This document shows, piece by piece, positions 52,714-61,046 of a DNA stretch of 64,000 nt. The position numbers and the translations under genes were made by a program. The first letter of the stretch is position 1, and every line of letters begins with the position of its first letter. Below the pieces are notes generated by a model. It ran no database searches, was not told the DNA's origin, and was given only the letters and a program-made list of their open reading frames with translations. The DNA is from Dorea formicigenerans (GTDB lineage Bacteria > Bacillota > Clostridia > Lachnospirales > Lachnospiraceae): the NCBI RefSeq assembly GCF_025150245.1, contig NZ_CP102279.1, positions 2,291,423 to 2,355,422 of the forward strand. Direction: 5' to 3'.

Positions 52714-53937
52714 TTAACTTCTGTAGTCTGCGTTAATATTGATATATTCATGTGTCAGATCACAGCCCCATGCGGTCGCACTGTAATCGCCCATTTTGAT
52801 ATCTGCCGTGGCTGTGATCTCAGGCTCAGATAAAATCTTCGTGGCTACTTCTTCACTATAATCTGTTGCCACACCATTTTCAATAATCTGAAGCTTTCCA
52901 GCCTTACTTTCAAAGAACAGATCCACCTTTTCCGGATCAAACTGTACACCGGAATATCCCATTGCACAGAGAATTCTTCCCCAGTTTGCATCATGTCCGG
53001 CAATTGCAGCCTTTGTAAGATTGGAGCATACAACTGATTTTGCAAGTGTCTTTGCCTGCTTTATACTCTCTGCTCCTACGACTTTCACCTCAAATAAAGC
53101 AGTCGCTCCTTCTCCATCTCCTGCCATTTTCTTGGCAAGTGTCTCGTTGACCATGTGAAGTGCCTCTTTAAATGTCTCATACTCCGGACTTGCGTAAGTG
53201 ATCTCCTGATTGCCTGCCAGACCATTTGCAAGAAGAATTGCTGTATCATTGGTAGATGTATCTCCATCTACAGAAATCATGTTATAAGTATCTTCTACGT
53301 CTTCACTCAGCGCCTTCTGCAGTGCCTCTTTTGTAATTGCGGCATCTGTTGTGATAAATGCAAGCATCGTGCACATATTCGGGTGGATCATACCGGAACC
53401 TTTGGACATCCCTCCGATTGTGACTGTCTTGCCGCCAATCTCTATCTCAACTGCCATCTCTTTTTCTACTGTATCAGTAGTCATGATTGCAAGAGCTGCA
53501 TCGTGTCCGCTCTGTAGACCTTCTGCTTTCTTTCCTGCCAGCACCTGGATTCCGTTCACCAGCTTCTGCATCGGAAGCTGCATTCCGATGACTCCTGTGG
53601 AACCAACCAGGACACCTGCTGCGTCAATATTAAGCGCTTTCGCTGCTGCCTCGGCTGTCTCTTTGCAATATCCCATGCCTTCTTCACCGGTACATGCATT
53701 GGCAATTCCTGAGTTTACAACAACTGCCTGCACGCCTGCGCCACTGTCTACTATCTGGCGATCCCATTTAACCGGAGCTGCCTTTACAACATTTGTTGTA
53801 AATGTTCCTGCAGATACACAAGGCACCTGGCTATAGATCAATGCCATGTCGGTACGTCCCTGATATTTAATCCCTGCGGCTGTACTTGCAGCCTCATATC
53901 CCTTCGCAGCTGTTACGCCGCCCTTTATCTGTTTCAT
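52714..53937 (-). CDS. argJ: Bifunctional glutamate N-acetyltransferase/ornithine acetyltransferase
   Basis: Self-cleaving enzyme of the acetyl-cycling arginine pathway; transfers acetyl from N-acetylornithine to glutamate. Autocleavage occurs between Cys189 and Thr190 in MIHPNMCTMLAF, where Thr190 becomes the catalytic nucleophile of the beta chain. Length of 407 residues is standard. AGGAGG lies 5-6 nt before the ATG. Sequence alone cannot say whether it accepts acetyl-CoA, that is, whether it is the bifunctional or monofunctional form. It is separated from the upstream GNAT by 130 nt that hold a hairpin and a repeat copy. Confidence 0.96.
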   Translation of the reverse strand: MKQIKGGVTAAKGYEAASTAAGIKYQGRTDMALIYSQVPCVSAGTFTTNVVKAAPVKWDRQIVDSGAGVQAVVVNSGIANACTGEEGMGYCKETAEAAAKALNIDAAGVLVGSTGVIGMQLPMQKLVNGIQVLAGKKAEGLQSGHDAALAIMTTDTVEKEMAVEIEIGGKTVTIGGMSKGSGMIHPNMCTMLAFITTDAAITKEALQKALSEDVEDTYNMISVDGDTSTNDTAILLANGLAGNQEITYASPEYETFKEALHMVNETLAKKMAGDGEGATALFEVKVVGAESIKQAKTLAKSVVCSNLTKAAIAGHDANWGRILCAMGYSGVQFDPEKVDLFFESKAGKLQIIENGVATDYSEEVATKILSEPEITATADIKMGDYSATAWGCDLTHEYININADYRS

Positions 53938-54000
53938 ATATTCCTCCTGAAGTTTCCTTCTATTTATTCACTTATTTTACAAAGCATTTTCTTCATATTC

Positions 54001-54020
54001 AAGAATGCCTCGGCATTCTT
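54001..54020 (-). other. Hairpin in the GNAT-argJ gap
   Basis: AAGAATGCC and GGCATTCTT form a 9-bp stem with a 2-base centre. It lies next to repeat copy C; no long T tract follows, so processing or partial termination within the arg operon is possible. Confidence 0.5.
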
Positions 54021-54045
54021 ATGATGCCTGCAGATTGCTCTGCAC
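54021..54045 (-). repeat. Dispersed short intergenic repeat, copy C
   Basis: Begins ATGATGCCTGCAGATTGC between argJ and the GNAT gene. Read on the minus strand it is downstream of the GNAT gene. Confidence 0.65.
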
Positions 54046-54067
54046 TTCGCACTTGCCTCATTCTCAG

Positions 54068-54511
54068 TTACTGAATAAATGCAGTGATATTCGCCTCATT
54101 TAATATAAAGTCGTAATAATTCAAATCTTCCCGCTTCTTCCAGCCAATCTCTTTCCAGAATGCATTTCCTATATCATTCTTTGTAAATGCAATTAAAGAA
54201 ACATTGTTGATTCCTTCTGTTTTTAGTGCTTCCATTGCAAATACAACCATTGATTTTCCGATTCCGCGCATGCGGTATGCTTCATCCACACAGACATGAT
54301 AGAGACACCCCCTTCTTCCATCATGTCCACATAAAATAGCACCAACAATCTTATCATCTTCAACTGCCACCACACTCGTTGTTGGATTTCTCTTTAAGAA
54401 ACGCTCCACACCTTCTTTTGAATCATCCACACTTCGAATTCCAAAACCATGTATTTTCATCCAAAGATCATGCACCTGTTCATAATCTTCAATTGTCATT
54501 GTTCGTATCAT
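54068..54511 (-). CDS. GNAT family N-acetyltransferase inside the arginine operon
   Basis: A single GNAT domain of 147 residues. The acetyl-CoA binding loop is in YRMRGIGKSMVVFAMEAL (the R-x-x-G-I-G-K-x-M pattern), preceded by the beta strand LYHVCVDE. The C-terminal end, FWKEIGWKKREDLNYYDF, is typical of this family. It lies 24 nt after argC and before argJ, so its product could make N-acetylglutamate to prime the acetyl cycle (an ArgA-like role), but short GNATs have many substrates and none can be read from the sequence. No amino acid kinase-like domain is fused, unlike classical ArgA. Confidence 0.9.
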   Translation of the reverse strand: MIRTMTIEDYEQVHDLWMKIHGFGIRSVDDSKEGVERFLKRNPTTSVVAVEDDKIVGAILCGHDGRRGCLYHVCVDEAYRMRGIGKSMVVFAMEALKTEGINNVSLIAFTKNDIGNAFWKEIGWKKREDLNYYDFILNEANITAFIQ

Positions 54512-54535
54512 TTTATTTCTCCCCTCAGATTTGTT

Positions 54536-55576
54536 CTATGGGAACATCGGAACAAGTTCCAGTCCTTCGCTTTCCGGAAGTCCGAAAAGAAGGTTCATAT
54601 TCTGAACCGCCTGTCCAGCCGCACCTTTTACAAGGTTATCGATGGCTCCCATCATAACAATACGGTTCGTTCTTGGATCCAATTTGAATCCGATATCTAC
54701 ATAATTGCTGCCTTCTACCCATTTTGTCTCCGGACATACGCCTTCACCAAGCACACGCACAAACTTCTCGTCTGCATAATATTTATCATAAATTGCTTTT
54801 ACTTCTTCACCTGTTACATCTTTTTTCAATGTAGCATACTCTGTTGCCAGTATTCCACGATTCATCGGAACAAGATGTGGTGTGAAACTGATGGTCACAT
54901 TTTCACCTGACGCATATCCAAGCTGTTCTTCAATCTCCGGTGTATGTCTGTGAGATGCTACACCATAAGCTTTCATGTTCTCATTGACTTCACAGAAAAG
55001 ATTCGGAACCTTTGCTCCTCTTCCTGCTCCGGAAGTACCGGATTTCGCATCTACAATGAGTGTCCTCATATCAATGATCCCTTCTTTTGCCAGCGGATAT
55101 GCTGTCAGAATAGAGCAAGTTGTATAGCAGCCCGGATTAGCGATCAGTCTTGCGCCTTTTACTTTATCACGGTTCACTTCGCAAAGTCCATAAACAGCTT
55201 CTTCAATAAATTGCGGACTCTTGTGCTCGATACCATACCATTTTTCATATACCTTAACATCTTTGATACGGAAATCTGCACTTAAATCTACAATTTTTGT
55301 CTTGCCTAAAATATTCTCGTTAATGACAGAAGCCAGAAATCCCTGAGGAGTCGCTGTAAAAATCACATCTACCTGATCTGCCAATGCTTCGATATTGTCA
55401 TCCATGCATTTTGCATCTACAATCTGAAACATATTGCGATATACATCTGCATACTTCTGATCAATATAGCTTCTTGAGCCATACCACACAATTTCTGCCT
55501 CCTTATGTCCCATTAAAATACGAACGAGTTCTCCACCTGCATAGCCTGTGGCTCCGATGATTCCTACTTTTATCAT
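54536..55576 (-). CDS. argC: N-acetyl-gamma-glutamyl-phosphate reductase
   Basis: NADPH-dependent reduction of N-acetylglutamyl phosphate in arginine synthesis. The N-terminal dinucleotide fold begins KVGIIGATGYAGGELVRIL and the active Cys150 is in ANPGCYTT. Length of 346 residues is typical. AAGGAAGG lies before the ATG. It opens the argC-GNAT-argJ-argB-argD operon, behind a promoter overlapped by ArgR-like boxes. No argF, argG or argH are present here. Confidence 0.97.
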   Translation of the reverse strand: MIKVGIIGATGYAGGELVRILMGHKEAEIVWYGSRSYIDQKYADVYRNMFQIVDAKCMDDNIEALADQVDVIFTATPQGFLASVINENILGKTKIVDLSADFRIKDVKVYEKWYGIEHKSPQFIEEAVYGLCEVNRDKVKGARLIANPGCYTTCSILTAYPLAKEGIIDMRTLIVDAKSGTSGAGRGAKVPNLFCEVNENMKAYGVASHRHTPEIEEQLGYASGENVTISFTPHLVPMNRGILATEYATLKKDVTGEEVKAIYDKYYADEKFVRVLGEGVCPETKWVEGSNYVDIGFKLDPRTNRIVMMGAIDNLVKGAAGQAVQNMNLLFGLPESEGLELVPMFP

Positions 55577-55636
55577 TTTTGTACCTTCCTTATATTGTAA
55601 AATCTAAAACTATCATTGTATACACTTCAATCCATG

Positions 55637-55704
55637 TGCATGATTATACAACTTATATGTATAATATTCAAGTGTTTATGCATAACTTTTTCATATTATG
55701 CATA
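55637..55704 (-). promoter_or_regulatory. argC promoter overlapped by ArgR-like boxes
   Basis: The promoter is TTGAAT (55671-55666) and TATAAT (55648-55643) with a 17-bp spacer. Two ARG-box-like dyads cover it: TGCATGATTATACA at 55637-55650, and TGTATAATATTCA at 55658-55670, centred about 20.5 bp apart as expected for an ArgR hexamer. Upstream are two more palindromes, TTATGCATAA at 55676-55685 and a close copy at 55696-55704, again about 20 bp apart. Repression by ArgR with arginine is likely; argR is not in the window. Confidence 0.7.
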
Positions 55705-55861
55705 TTATCCAATCTCATGAATACTTTTGCACAATTTCACAGCATATTTTAATCTTTACTCTTTATCCTTCTGCCTGTAAAAGTGCAACATATGATAAAC
55801 TTTCGTCCCCAAGTCTACCTCTTAATTCTCTCTAAGAAACTTGCAAAATTCGTAGAACTCC

Positions 55862-56020
55862 ATATTTGCTATCGAAAGTATTATGACCGTCCGACTTTGC
55901 ATTATGGAGACAAGACTGTAAAAATCATGGTAGCCTTTGCTGACATGATTTTTGTTCTGTCAGGCTTGTCGGAATGCTTTGTGCAACGGAGTGACGGCTC
56001 AAATACTTTCGTAAGCAAAT
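55862..56020. repeat. Long imperfect hairpin element downstream of proA
   Basis: About 160 bp whose two halves are imperfect inverted copies. Outer arms ATTTGCT and ATCGAAAGTATT at 55864-55882 pair with 56001-56020; CCGTC and GACGG, then GACAAG and CTTGTC, continue the pairing inward, and the centre is a perfect AAAATCATG/CATGATTTT hairpin. The whole could fold as one long stem. It begins about 20 bp beyond the proA stop (minus-strand view) and contains its terminator. It looks like a MITE or palindromic unit; it could also be a stable RNA end. The rest of 55705-55861 shows no gene. Confidence 0.6.
55920..55952 (-). terminator. Terminator-like centre of the proA-distal hairpin
   Basis: AAAATCATG and CATGATTTT, a 9-10-bp stem with a 14-nt loop flanked by A and T runs, about 90 bp beyond the proA stop. 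It is nearly symmetric and so could act on both strands. Confidence 0.65.
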
Positions 56021-56039
56021 TCATAGTTTTTTCTGTTTC

Positions 56040-57287
56040 TTACGGGCGAATCTGTCCATCTCCAAAAATCACATACTTTGTCGTGGTGAGTGCTTCTAAT
56101 CCCATTGGTCCTCTTGCATGCAATTTCTGTGTGCTGATTCCTATCTCTGCTCCGAATCCGAATTCAAATCCGTCCGTAAATCTGGTCGATGCATTGACAT
56201 AAACTGCTGCCGCGTCAATCTCGTCCTGGAATTTTAGTGCATTTGTATAATCTTTTGTAATAATGGACTCGGAATGTCCGGTATTGTATTTGTTAATATG
56301 TGCAATTGCCTCTTCTATGGAAGAAACAATCTTCACAGAAATGATCGCATCCAGGTACTCTGTGCCCCAGTCTTCTTCTGTTGCCGTCACAATCTCCGGT
56401 ACAATCTCGCGAGCACACTCATCCCCCCGGACTTCTACGCCTTTTTCACAAAGCGCTTTATAAATAACCGGAATGGCCTGTTCTGCGATTTTTTCATGAA
56501 CCACAAGTGATTCACATGCATTGCATACGCCGAGACGCTGTGTCTTTGCATTGACAACAATCGGGACTGCCATGTCAAGGTCTGCAGTCTCGTCCACAAA
56601 AATGTGACAGTTTCCGGTTCCTGTCTCAATAACCGGGACCGTACTGTTCTGCACTACATTTGCAATGAGTCCTGCTCCTCCTCTTGGTATCAGTACATCA
56701 ATATATTTATTTAGCTTCATCATTTGATTGACAACTGCACGATCTGTATTTTCAACAAGAAGAAGCGCATCCTCTGGAAGATTACATTTTTTCAAACCGT
56801 CCTGAATCACTTTTGTCACAGCAAGATTGGAATGGATTGCATCAGAACCTCCACGCAGGATTACAACATTTCCTGTCTTAAAGCAAAGTCCAAATGCATC
56901 AGCCGTTACGTTCGGGCGCGATTCATAAATGATTCCGACCACCCCAAGTGGAACCACTCTTTTTCCAATACGAAGGCCATTCGGTCTGACCTTTTCCCAC
57001 AATGTTGCACCAATTGGATCTTCCAGATCAGCAATCTGTCTGAGACCTTCAGCCATTCCGGCAATTCTTTCTTCCGTCAGGCGAAGACGGTCAATCAGAG
57101 ATGCTTTCATACCGTCTTTCTTAGCTTTTTCAATATCCTTTTCATTTTCTGCCATAAGATAGCTTTTCTGATTTTCCAGTTCTTCCGCTACTCTTCGAAG
57201 TCCTTCATTTTTCTGATTTTGGGAAAGATGCTGAACCTGTGCAGAAACTGATTTTGCACGCTTCCCAATCTCGTGTATGTAATCCAT
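56040..57287 (-). CDS. proA: Glutamate-5-semialdehyde dehydrogenase
   Basis: NADPH-dependent gamma-glutamyl phosphate reductase of proline synthesis. The aldehyde dehydrogenase-like fold has the catalytic cysteine in [12 protein letters not shown], and GGSDAIHSN and [21 protein letters not shown] near the end. From the ATG at 57287, with AGGAGGG 8 nt upstream, it is 415 residues; the frame open to 57329 has no site. Normally proB is adjacent; here it is not, and the upstream gap holds a terminator for purD. Glutamate metabolism links it loosely with the nearby arginine operon. Confidence 0.96.
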   Translation of the reverse strand: MDYIHEIGKRAKSVSAQVQHLSQNQKNEGLRRVAEELENQKSYLMAENEKDIEKAKKDGMKASLIDRLRLTEERIAGMAEGLRQIADLEDPIGATLWEKVRPNGLRIGKRVVPLGVVGIIYESRPNVTADAFGLCFKTGNVVILRGGSDAIHSNLAVTKVIQDGLKKCNLPEDALLLVENTDRAVVNQMMKLNKYIDVLIPRGGAGLIANVVQNSTVPVIETGTGNCHIFVDETADLDMAVPIVVNAKTQRLGVCNACESLVVHEKIAEQAIPVIYKALCEKGVEVRGDECAREIVPEIVTATEEDWGTEYLDAIISVKIVSSIEEAIAHINKYNTGHSESIITKDYTNALKFQDEIDAAAVYVNASTRFTDGFEFGFGAEIGISTQKLHARGPMGLEALTTTKYVIFGDGQIRP

Positions 57288-57347
57288 ATGACGCCCTCCT
57301 GCTTCTATTGTACTTGTTCTTTTTAACAAAATGCCTTTTCCTATACG

Positions 57348-57379
57348 AAAATAGACAAGACTTACATCTTGTCTATTTT
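57348..57379. terminator. Terminator after purD
   Basis: AAAATAGACAAGA and its complement form a perfect 13-bp stem with a 6-nt loop, 65 bp beyond the purD stop, and T residues follow on both strands. Confidence 0.9.
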
Positions 57380-57443
57380 ATCTTATCCTTTTGAAATGAT
57401 TTGTCAAGTTTTTACTTCCAGTCAAACTTCCGATAATAGTAAA

Positions 57444-58718
57444 CTAAGCTTCATCAATAGCTTTTCCAATATCATGTCTCATATACTTATTGTCAAATTT
57501 TACCCATTCTGTTGCTGCATAGGCATTAGCTCTCGCTTCTTTCAAGTCCTTTCCTTTTGCTGTCACACCAAGGACACGTCCTCCGTTTGTAACGATCTGG
57601 TCTCCGTCAAATTTTGTTCCGGCATGGAAGCAATAGTAACCATCGTGTTTATCAAATTCCTCCAATCCTGTGATTGGCAGACCTTTGTCATATTTTACCG
57701 GATATCCGTCACTTGCAAGCACGACACACACTGCTGCATTGTCTTCGAACTGAAGGTCGATCTGATCCAATGTTCCATCAATGCAGGCTTCCATGACTTC
57801 AATAATATCATTCTTCATTCTTGGAAGTACGACCTGAGCCTCCGGATCTCCAAATCTGGCATTATACTCCAGTACTTTCGGTCCGTCTGGTGTCAGCATG
57901 AGTCCGAAGAAAATAATTCCTTTGAATGGGCGGCCTTCTGCTTTCATGGCATCGACTGTTGCCTGATATACATATTTGTTGCAGAAATCTTCAACTTCCT
58001 TTGTATAAAATGGACTTGGTGAAAATGTTCCCATTCCTCCAGTGTTGAGTCCAGTATCTCCATCTCCGGCACGCTTGTGATCCTGAGCACTTGTCATGGT
58101 CTTAATTGTGTTGCCATCTACAAAAGAAAGTACGGAAACTTCACGACCTGTCATAAATTCTTCAATGACCATCTCATTTCCTGCAGAACCGAATTTCTTA
58201 TCCAGCATAATCTTTTTGACACCATCTTTTGCTTCCTCCAGTGTATTGCAGATCAAAACTCCTTTTCCAAGAGCCAGTCCATCTGCTTTTAATACAATTG
58301 GAAATTTTGCCTCTGTCTCCAGATACTTAATTGCCGCATCCGGATCTGTAAAATTCTCATATGCTGCAGTTGGGATATTGTATTTTTTCATTAAATCTTT
58401 TGAAAATGCTTTGGAGCCTTCCAGAATTGCTGCATTTTTCTTTGGACCGAATGCACGAATCCCTGCTGCTTCCAGTTCATCTACAAGGCCACCTACAAGC
58501 GGATCGTCCATTCCTACAATTACAAGATCTACTTCTTTTTCCTTAGCAAAGGCTACAATCTTATCGAACTCCATCGCTCCGATAGGTGCACATTCTGCCA
58601 GTGCTGCAATTCCGGCATTTCCCGGTGTACAGTAAATCTTATCGACCTTCTCACTCTTTGCAACACTTTGTGCAATTGCATGCTCTCTTCCGCCGCCACC
58701 TACGATTAATACTTTCAT
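57444..58718 (-). CDS. purD: Phosphoribosylamine-glycine ligase
   Basis: GAR synthetase of purine synthesis, ATP-grasp fold. It begins MKVLIVGGGGREHAIAQ; ATP-grasp motifs include KADGLALGKGVLIC and GPKVLEYNARFGDPE. From the ATG at 58718, with AGGAGGG 6 nt upstream, it is 424 residues; the frame open to 58757 has no site. It is last in purE-purM-purN-purD, with an intra-operon hairpin just before it. Confidence 0.97.
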   Translation of the reverse strand: MKVLIVGGGGREHAIAQSVAKSEKVDKIYCTPGNAGIAALAECAPIGAMEFDKIVAFAKEKEVDLVIVGMDDPLVGGLVDELEAAGIRAFGPKKNAAILEGSKAFSKDLMKKYNIPTAAYENFTDPDAAIKYLETEAKFPIVLKADGLALGKGVLICNTLEEAKDGVKKIMLDKKFGSAGNEMVIEEFMTGREVSVLSFVDGNTIKTMTSAQDHKRAGDGDTGLNTGGMGTFSPSPFYTKEVEDFCNKYVYQATVDAMKAEGRPFKGIIFFGLMLTPDGPKVLEYNARFGDPEAQVVLPRMKNDIIEVMEACIDGTLDQIDLQFEDNAAVCVVLASDGYPVKYDKGLPITGLEEFDKHDGYYCFHAGTKFDGDQIVTNGGRVLGVTAKGKDLKEARANAYAATEWVKFDNKYMRHDIGKAIDEA

Positions 58719-58765
58719 TTTATTCCCTCCTGCTGCTTTTACGATATAGGTTTTCATGTATCAAA

Positions 58766-58793
58766 ACGAACTGCAAGTTTCCCTACAGTTCGT
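58766..58793 (-). terminator. Intra-operon hairpin between purN and purD
   Basis: ACGAACTG and CAGTTCGT form an 8-bp stem with a 12-nt loop, 7 nt after the purN stop, followed by TTTTG on the minus strand. It may attenuate purD. Confidence 0.55.
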
Positions 58794-58800
58794 ATTCTTA

Positions 58801-59424
58801 CTATATAATATGAGTTCTTCCATCCTCTACTTTTACTTTTCCATTTGCGATCAAGTCAATTGCTTTTGGAAGTATCTTCCACTCTGCCTGCTCCATGACA
58901 CGTCTCTGCAATACTTCCGGTGTATCTCCTTCTTCAACTTCCACTGCCTTCTGTAAAATAATCGGACCGGTGTCTGTTCCTTCATCTACAAAATGAACCG
59001 TCGCGCCCACAACTTTGACTCCTCTTGCGAGTGCTGCCTCATGAACTTTCAATCCATAATAGCCTGTTCCGCAAAATGACGGAATGAGAGACGGATGGAT
59101 ATTAATGATGCGATTGCGGTATTTTTCAATCATTTTTGGCGGAATCACTACAAGGAATCCTGCCAGCACAATCAGATCTGGATTCAGTTCATCCATCTTC
59201 TCCAGAAATTTCTGATTGAATATTGCTCTGTTGGCATAATCTTTTGGGGAAATGCAGCAATTTGCAATTCCATGTTTTTTAGCCCGCTCAAGTGCATATG
59301 CATTTTTATTATTGCTGATCACGCCTGCAATCTTCGTATTCGTAATTGTCCCATTTTCCACCGCATCAATAATAGCCTGAAGATTCGTTCCGCCACCAGA
59401 TACAAGAACTACTACATTTAACAT
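58801..59424 (-). CDS. purN: Phosphoribosylglycinamide formyltransferase
   Basis: GAR transformylase using 10-formyltetrahydrofolate. It begins NVVVLVSGGGTNLQAI; the active-site motif is NIHPSLIPSF and the folate region is VHFVDEGTDTGPI. Length of 207 residues is typical. GGGAG lies 7 nt before the ATG and the start overlaps the purM end by 7 nt. Confidence 0.97.
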   Translation of the reverse strand: MLNVVVLVSGGGTNLQAIIDAVENGTITNTKIAGVISNNKNAYALERAKKHGIANCCISPKDYANRAIFNQKFLEKMDELNPDLIVLAGFLVVIPPKMIEKYRNRIINIHPSLIPSFCGTGYYGLKVHEAALARGVKVVGATVHFVDEGTDTGPIILQKAVEVEEGDTPEVLQRRVMEQAEWKILPKAIDLIANGKVKVEDGRTHII

Positions 59425-60443
59425 AATGTAACTCCCTTTTCTCCAGCCTCAATATGACCAATCACATACGGTTTGTCTCCTGTTGCTTTAATTGCTTCCA
59501 TAGTCTTATCTACATCAGCCGGATCAACTGCAACAATCATTCCGATACCCATGTTGTATGTATTATACATCGCATGCTCATCAACATTTCCATCTTTTGC
59601 AAGTTTTGTGAAAATTGGCGGGATTGGATAGCTGTCTTTTTTAACAACCGCTTTCACTCCATCAATCAGCATTCTTGGCACATTTTCATAGAAACCGCCA
59701 CCTGTAATATGGCTGCATGCTTTTACAGTCACACCTGCATTTTTAATGCTCTTTAATGCTTTCACATAAATTCTGGTCGGAGCAAGAAGTGCCTCGCCAA
59801 GTGTTGTTCCAAGATCATCATAATATGTGTCCAGAGACTCTTTTGTCATGTCAAATACTTTTCTTACAAGAGAAAATCCATTGCTGTGCACTCCTGTAGA
59901 TGCCATACCGATCAGAACATCTCCGTCTTTTAAATTCTCACCTGTGATCATATCCTTCTTATCACATACACCAACTGCAAATCCTGCCAGATCATACTCA
60001 TCCTCCGGCATCAGTCCCGGATGTTCCGCAGTCTCGCCACCGATCAGTGCTGCTTCTGACTGGATACAGCCTTCTGCCACACCACTTACAATAGAAGCAA
60101 TTTTCTCTGGGTAATTCTTTCCACATGCAATATAATCCAGGAAGAATAATGGTTCTCCACCTGCACAAGCGATATCATTTACACACATTGCAACTGCATC
60201 AATTCCGATAGTATCATGCTTGTCCATGATCATAGCCAGTTTTACTTTTGTTCCACATCCGTCTGTTCCTGAAAGAAGAACCGGCTCTTCCATTTCTTTA
60301 ATCTTTGCAAGAGAAAATGCACCGGAAAATCCACCAAGACCGCCAAGTACTTCTTCGCGCATAGTTTTCTTTACATGCTCTTTCATAAGTTCTACTGATT
60401 TGTAACCAGCCTCGATATCCACACCTGCATTCTTATAATCCAT
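59418..60443 (-). CDS. purM: Phosphoribosylformylglycinamidine cyclo-ligase
   Basis: AIR synthetase. It begins DYKNAGVDIEAGYKSVELM and has LLSGTDGCGTKVKLA and LIGGETAEHPGLMPE motifs. Length of 341 residues is normal. It is 48 nt downstream of purE and overlaps purN, so the three are one transcript. Confidence 0.97.
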   Translation of the reverse strand: MDYKNAGVDIEAGYKSVELMKEHVKKTMREEVLGGLGGFSGAFSLAKIKEMEEPVLLSGTDGCGTKVKLAMIMDKHDTIGIDAVAMCVNDIACAGGEPLFFLDYIACGKNYPEKIASIVSGVAEGCIQSEAALIGGETAEHPGLMPEDEYDLAGFAVGVCDKKDMITGENLKDGDVLIGMASTGVHSNGFSLVRKVFDMTKESLDTYYDDLGTTLGEALLAPTRIYVKALKSIKNAGVTVKACSHITGGGFYENVPRMLIDGVKAVVKKDSYPIPPIFTKLAKDGNVDEHAMYNTYNMGIGMIVAVDPADVDKTMEAIKATGDKPYVIGHIEAGEKGVTLC

Positions 60444-60491
60444 AACTCGTCTCCTTATGTACGTTTATTGTATTTTTATTTACTGATCTTT

Positions 60492-61004
60492 TTACTTAGA
60501 TGCCAGATATGCCTCATATCCAACTTCATCTAATTTTGCTGCTTTTGCTTTCACTGCCTCTTTCTGTCCGGTTGTATAATCTTTTAACTTCTGAAGTAAT
60601 GCGTCATCGGAAGCTGCAAGGATCTTTGCCGCAAGAATCGCTGCATTCTTTGCTCCGTCAATTGCTACTGTTGCTACCGGAACTCCCGGCGGCATCTGCA
60701 TAATAGAAAAGACTGCGTCCATTCCGTCCAGATTCTTTCCCGAAAGCGGAACCCCGATAACCGGAAGGGCAAACAATGCTGCACACATTCCCGGAAGGGC
60801 CGCTGCCATTCCAGCTCCCGCGATCATAACTTTCATTCCGCGTCCTTCTGCACTGCGTGTCCACTCGATCAGTTCATCCGGCTCACGGTGTGCGGAGATG
60901 ATTGTCATCTCATAATCAATTCCTAATTCTTCCAGCATGACTGCTGCTTTGCTCATGACCTTAAGGTCTGAGTCGCTTCCCATTATAATTCCTACTCTTG
61001 GCAT
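60492..61004 (-). CDS. purE: N5-carboxyaminoimidazole ribonucleotide mutase
   Basis: Class I PurE: converts N5-CAIR to CAIR. It begins MPRVGIIMGSDSDLKVM; SAHREPDELIEW and GVPLSGKNLDGMDA are the substrate motifs. About 170 residues from the ATG at 61004; AAAGGG lies about 8 nt upstream. A GTG at 61013 is less likely. It is 42 nt after the M29 aminopeptidase, without a terminator, so the purine genes may be read from the upstream transcript. purK, needed for the N5-CAIR route, is not in this window. Confidence 0.96.
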   Translation of the reverse strand: MPRVGIIMGSDSDLKVMSKAAVMLEELGIDYEMTIISAHREPDELIEWTRSAEGRGMKVMIAGAGMAAALPGMCAALFALPVIGVPLSGKNLDGMDAVFSIMQMPPGVPVATVAIDGAKNAAILAAKILAASDDALLQKLKDYTTGQKEAVKAKAAKLDEVGYEAYLASK

Positions 61005-61046
61005 AGCATTCACCCTTTCTTATAAGTTCAACAAATAAATCATACC

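Noticed and set aside
55783-56202. Open frame of 139 codons on the plus strand downstream of argC
   Set aside because: It runs through the long hairpin element and into the antisense of proA, and has no site or domain.
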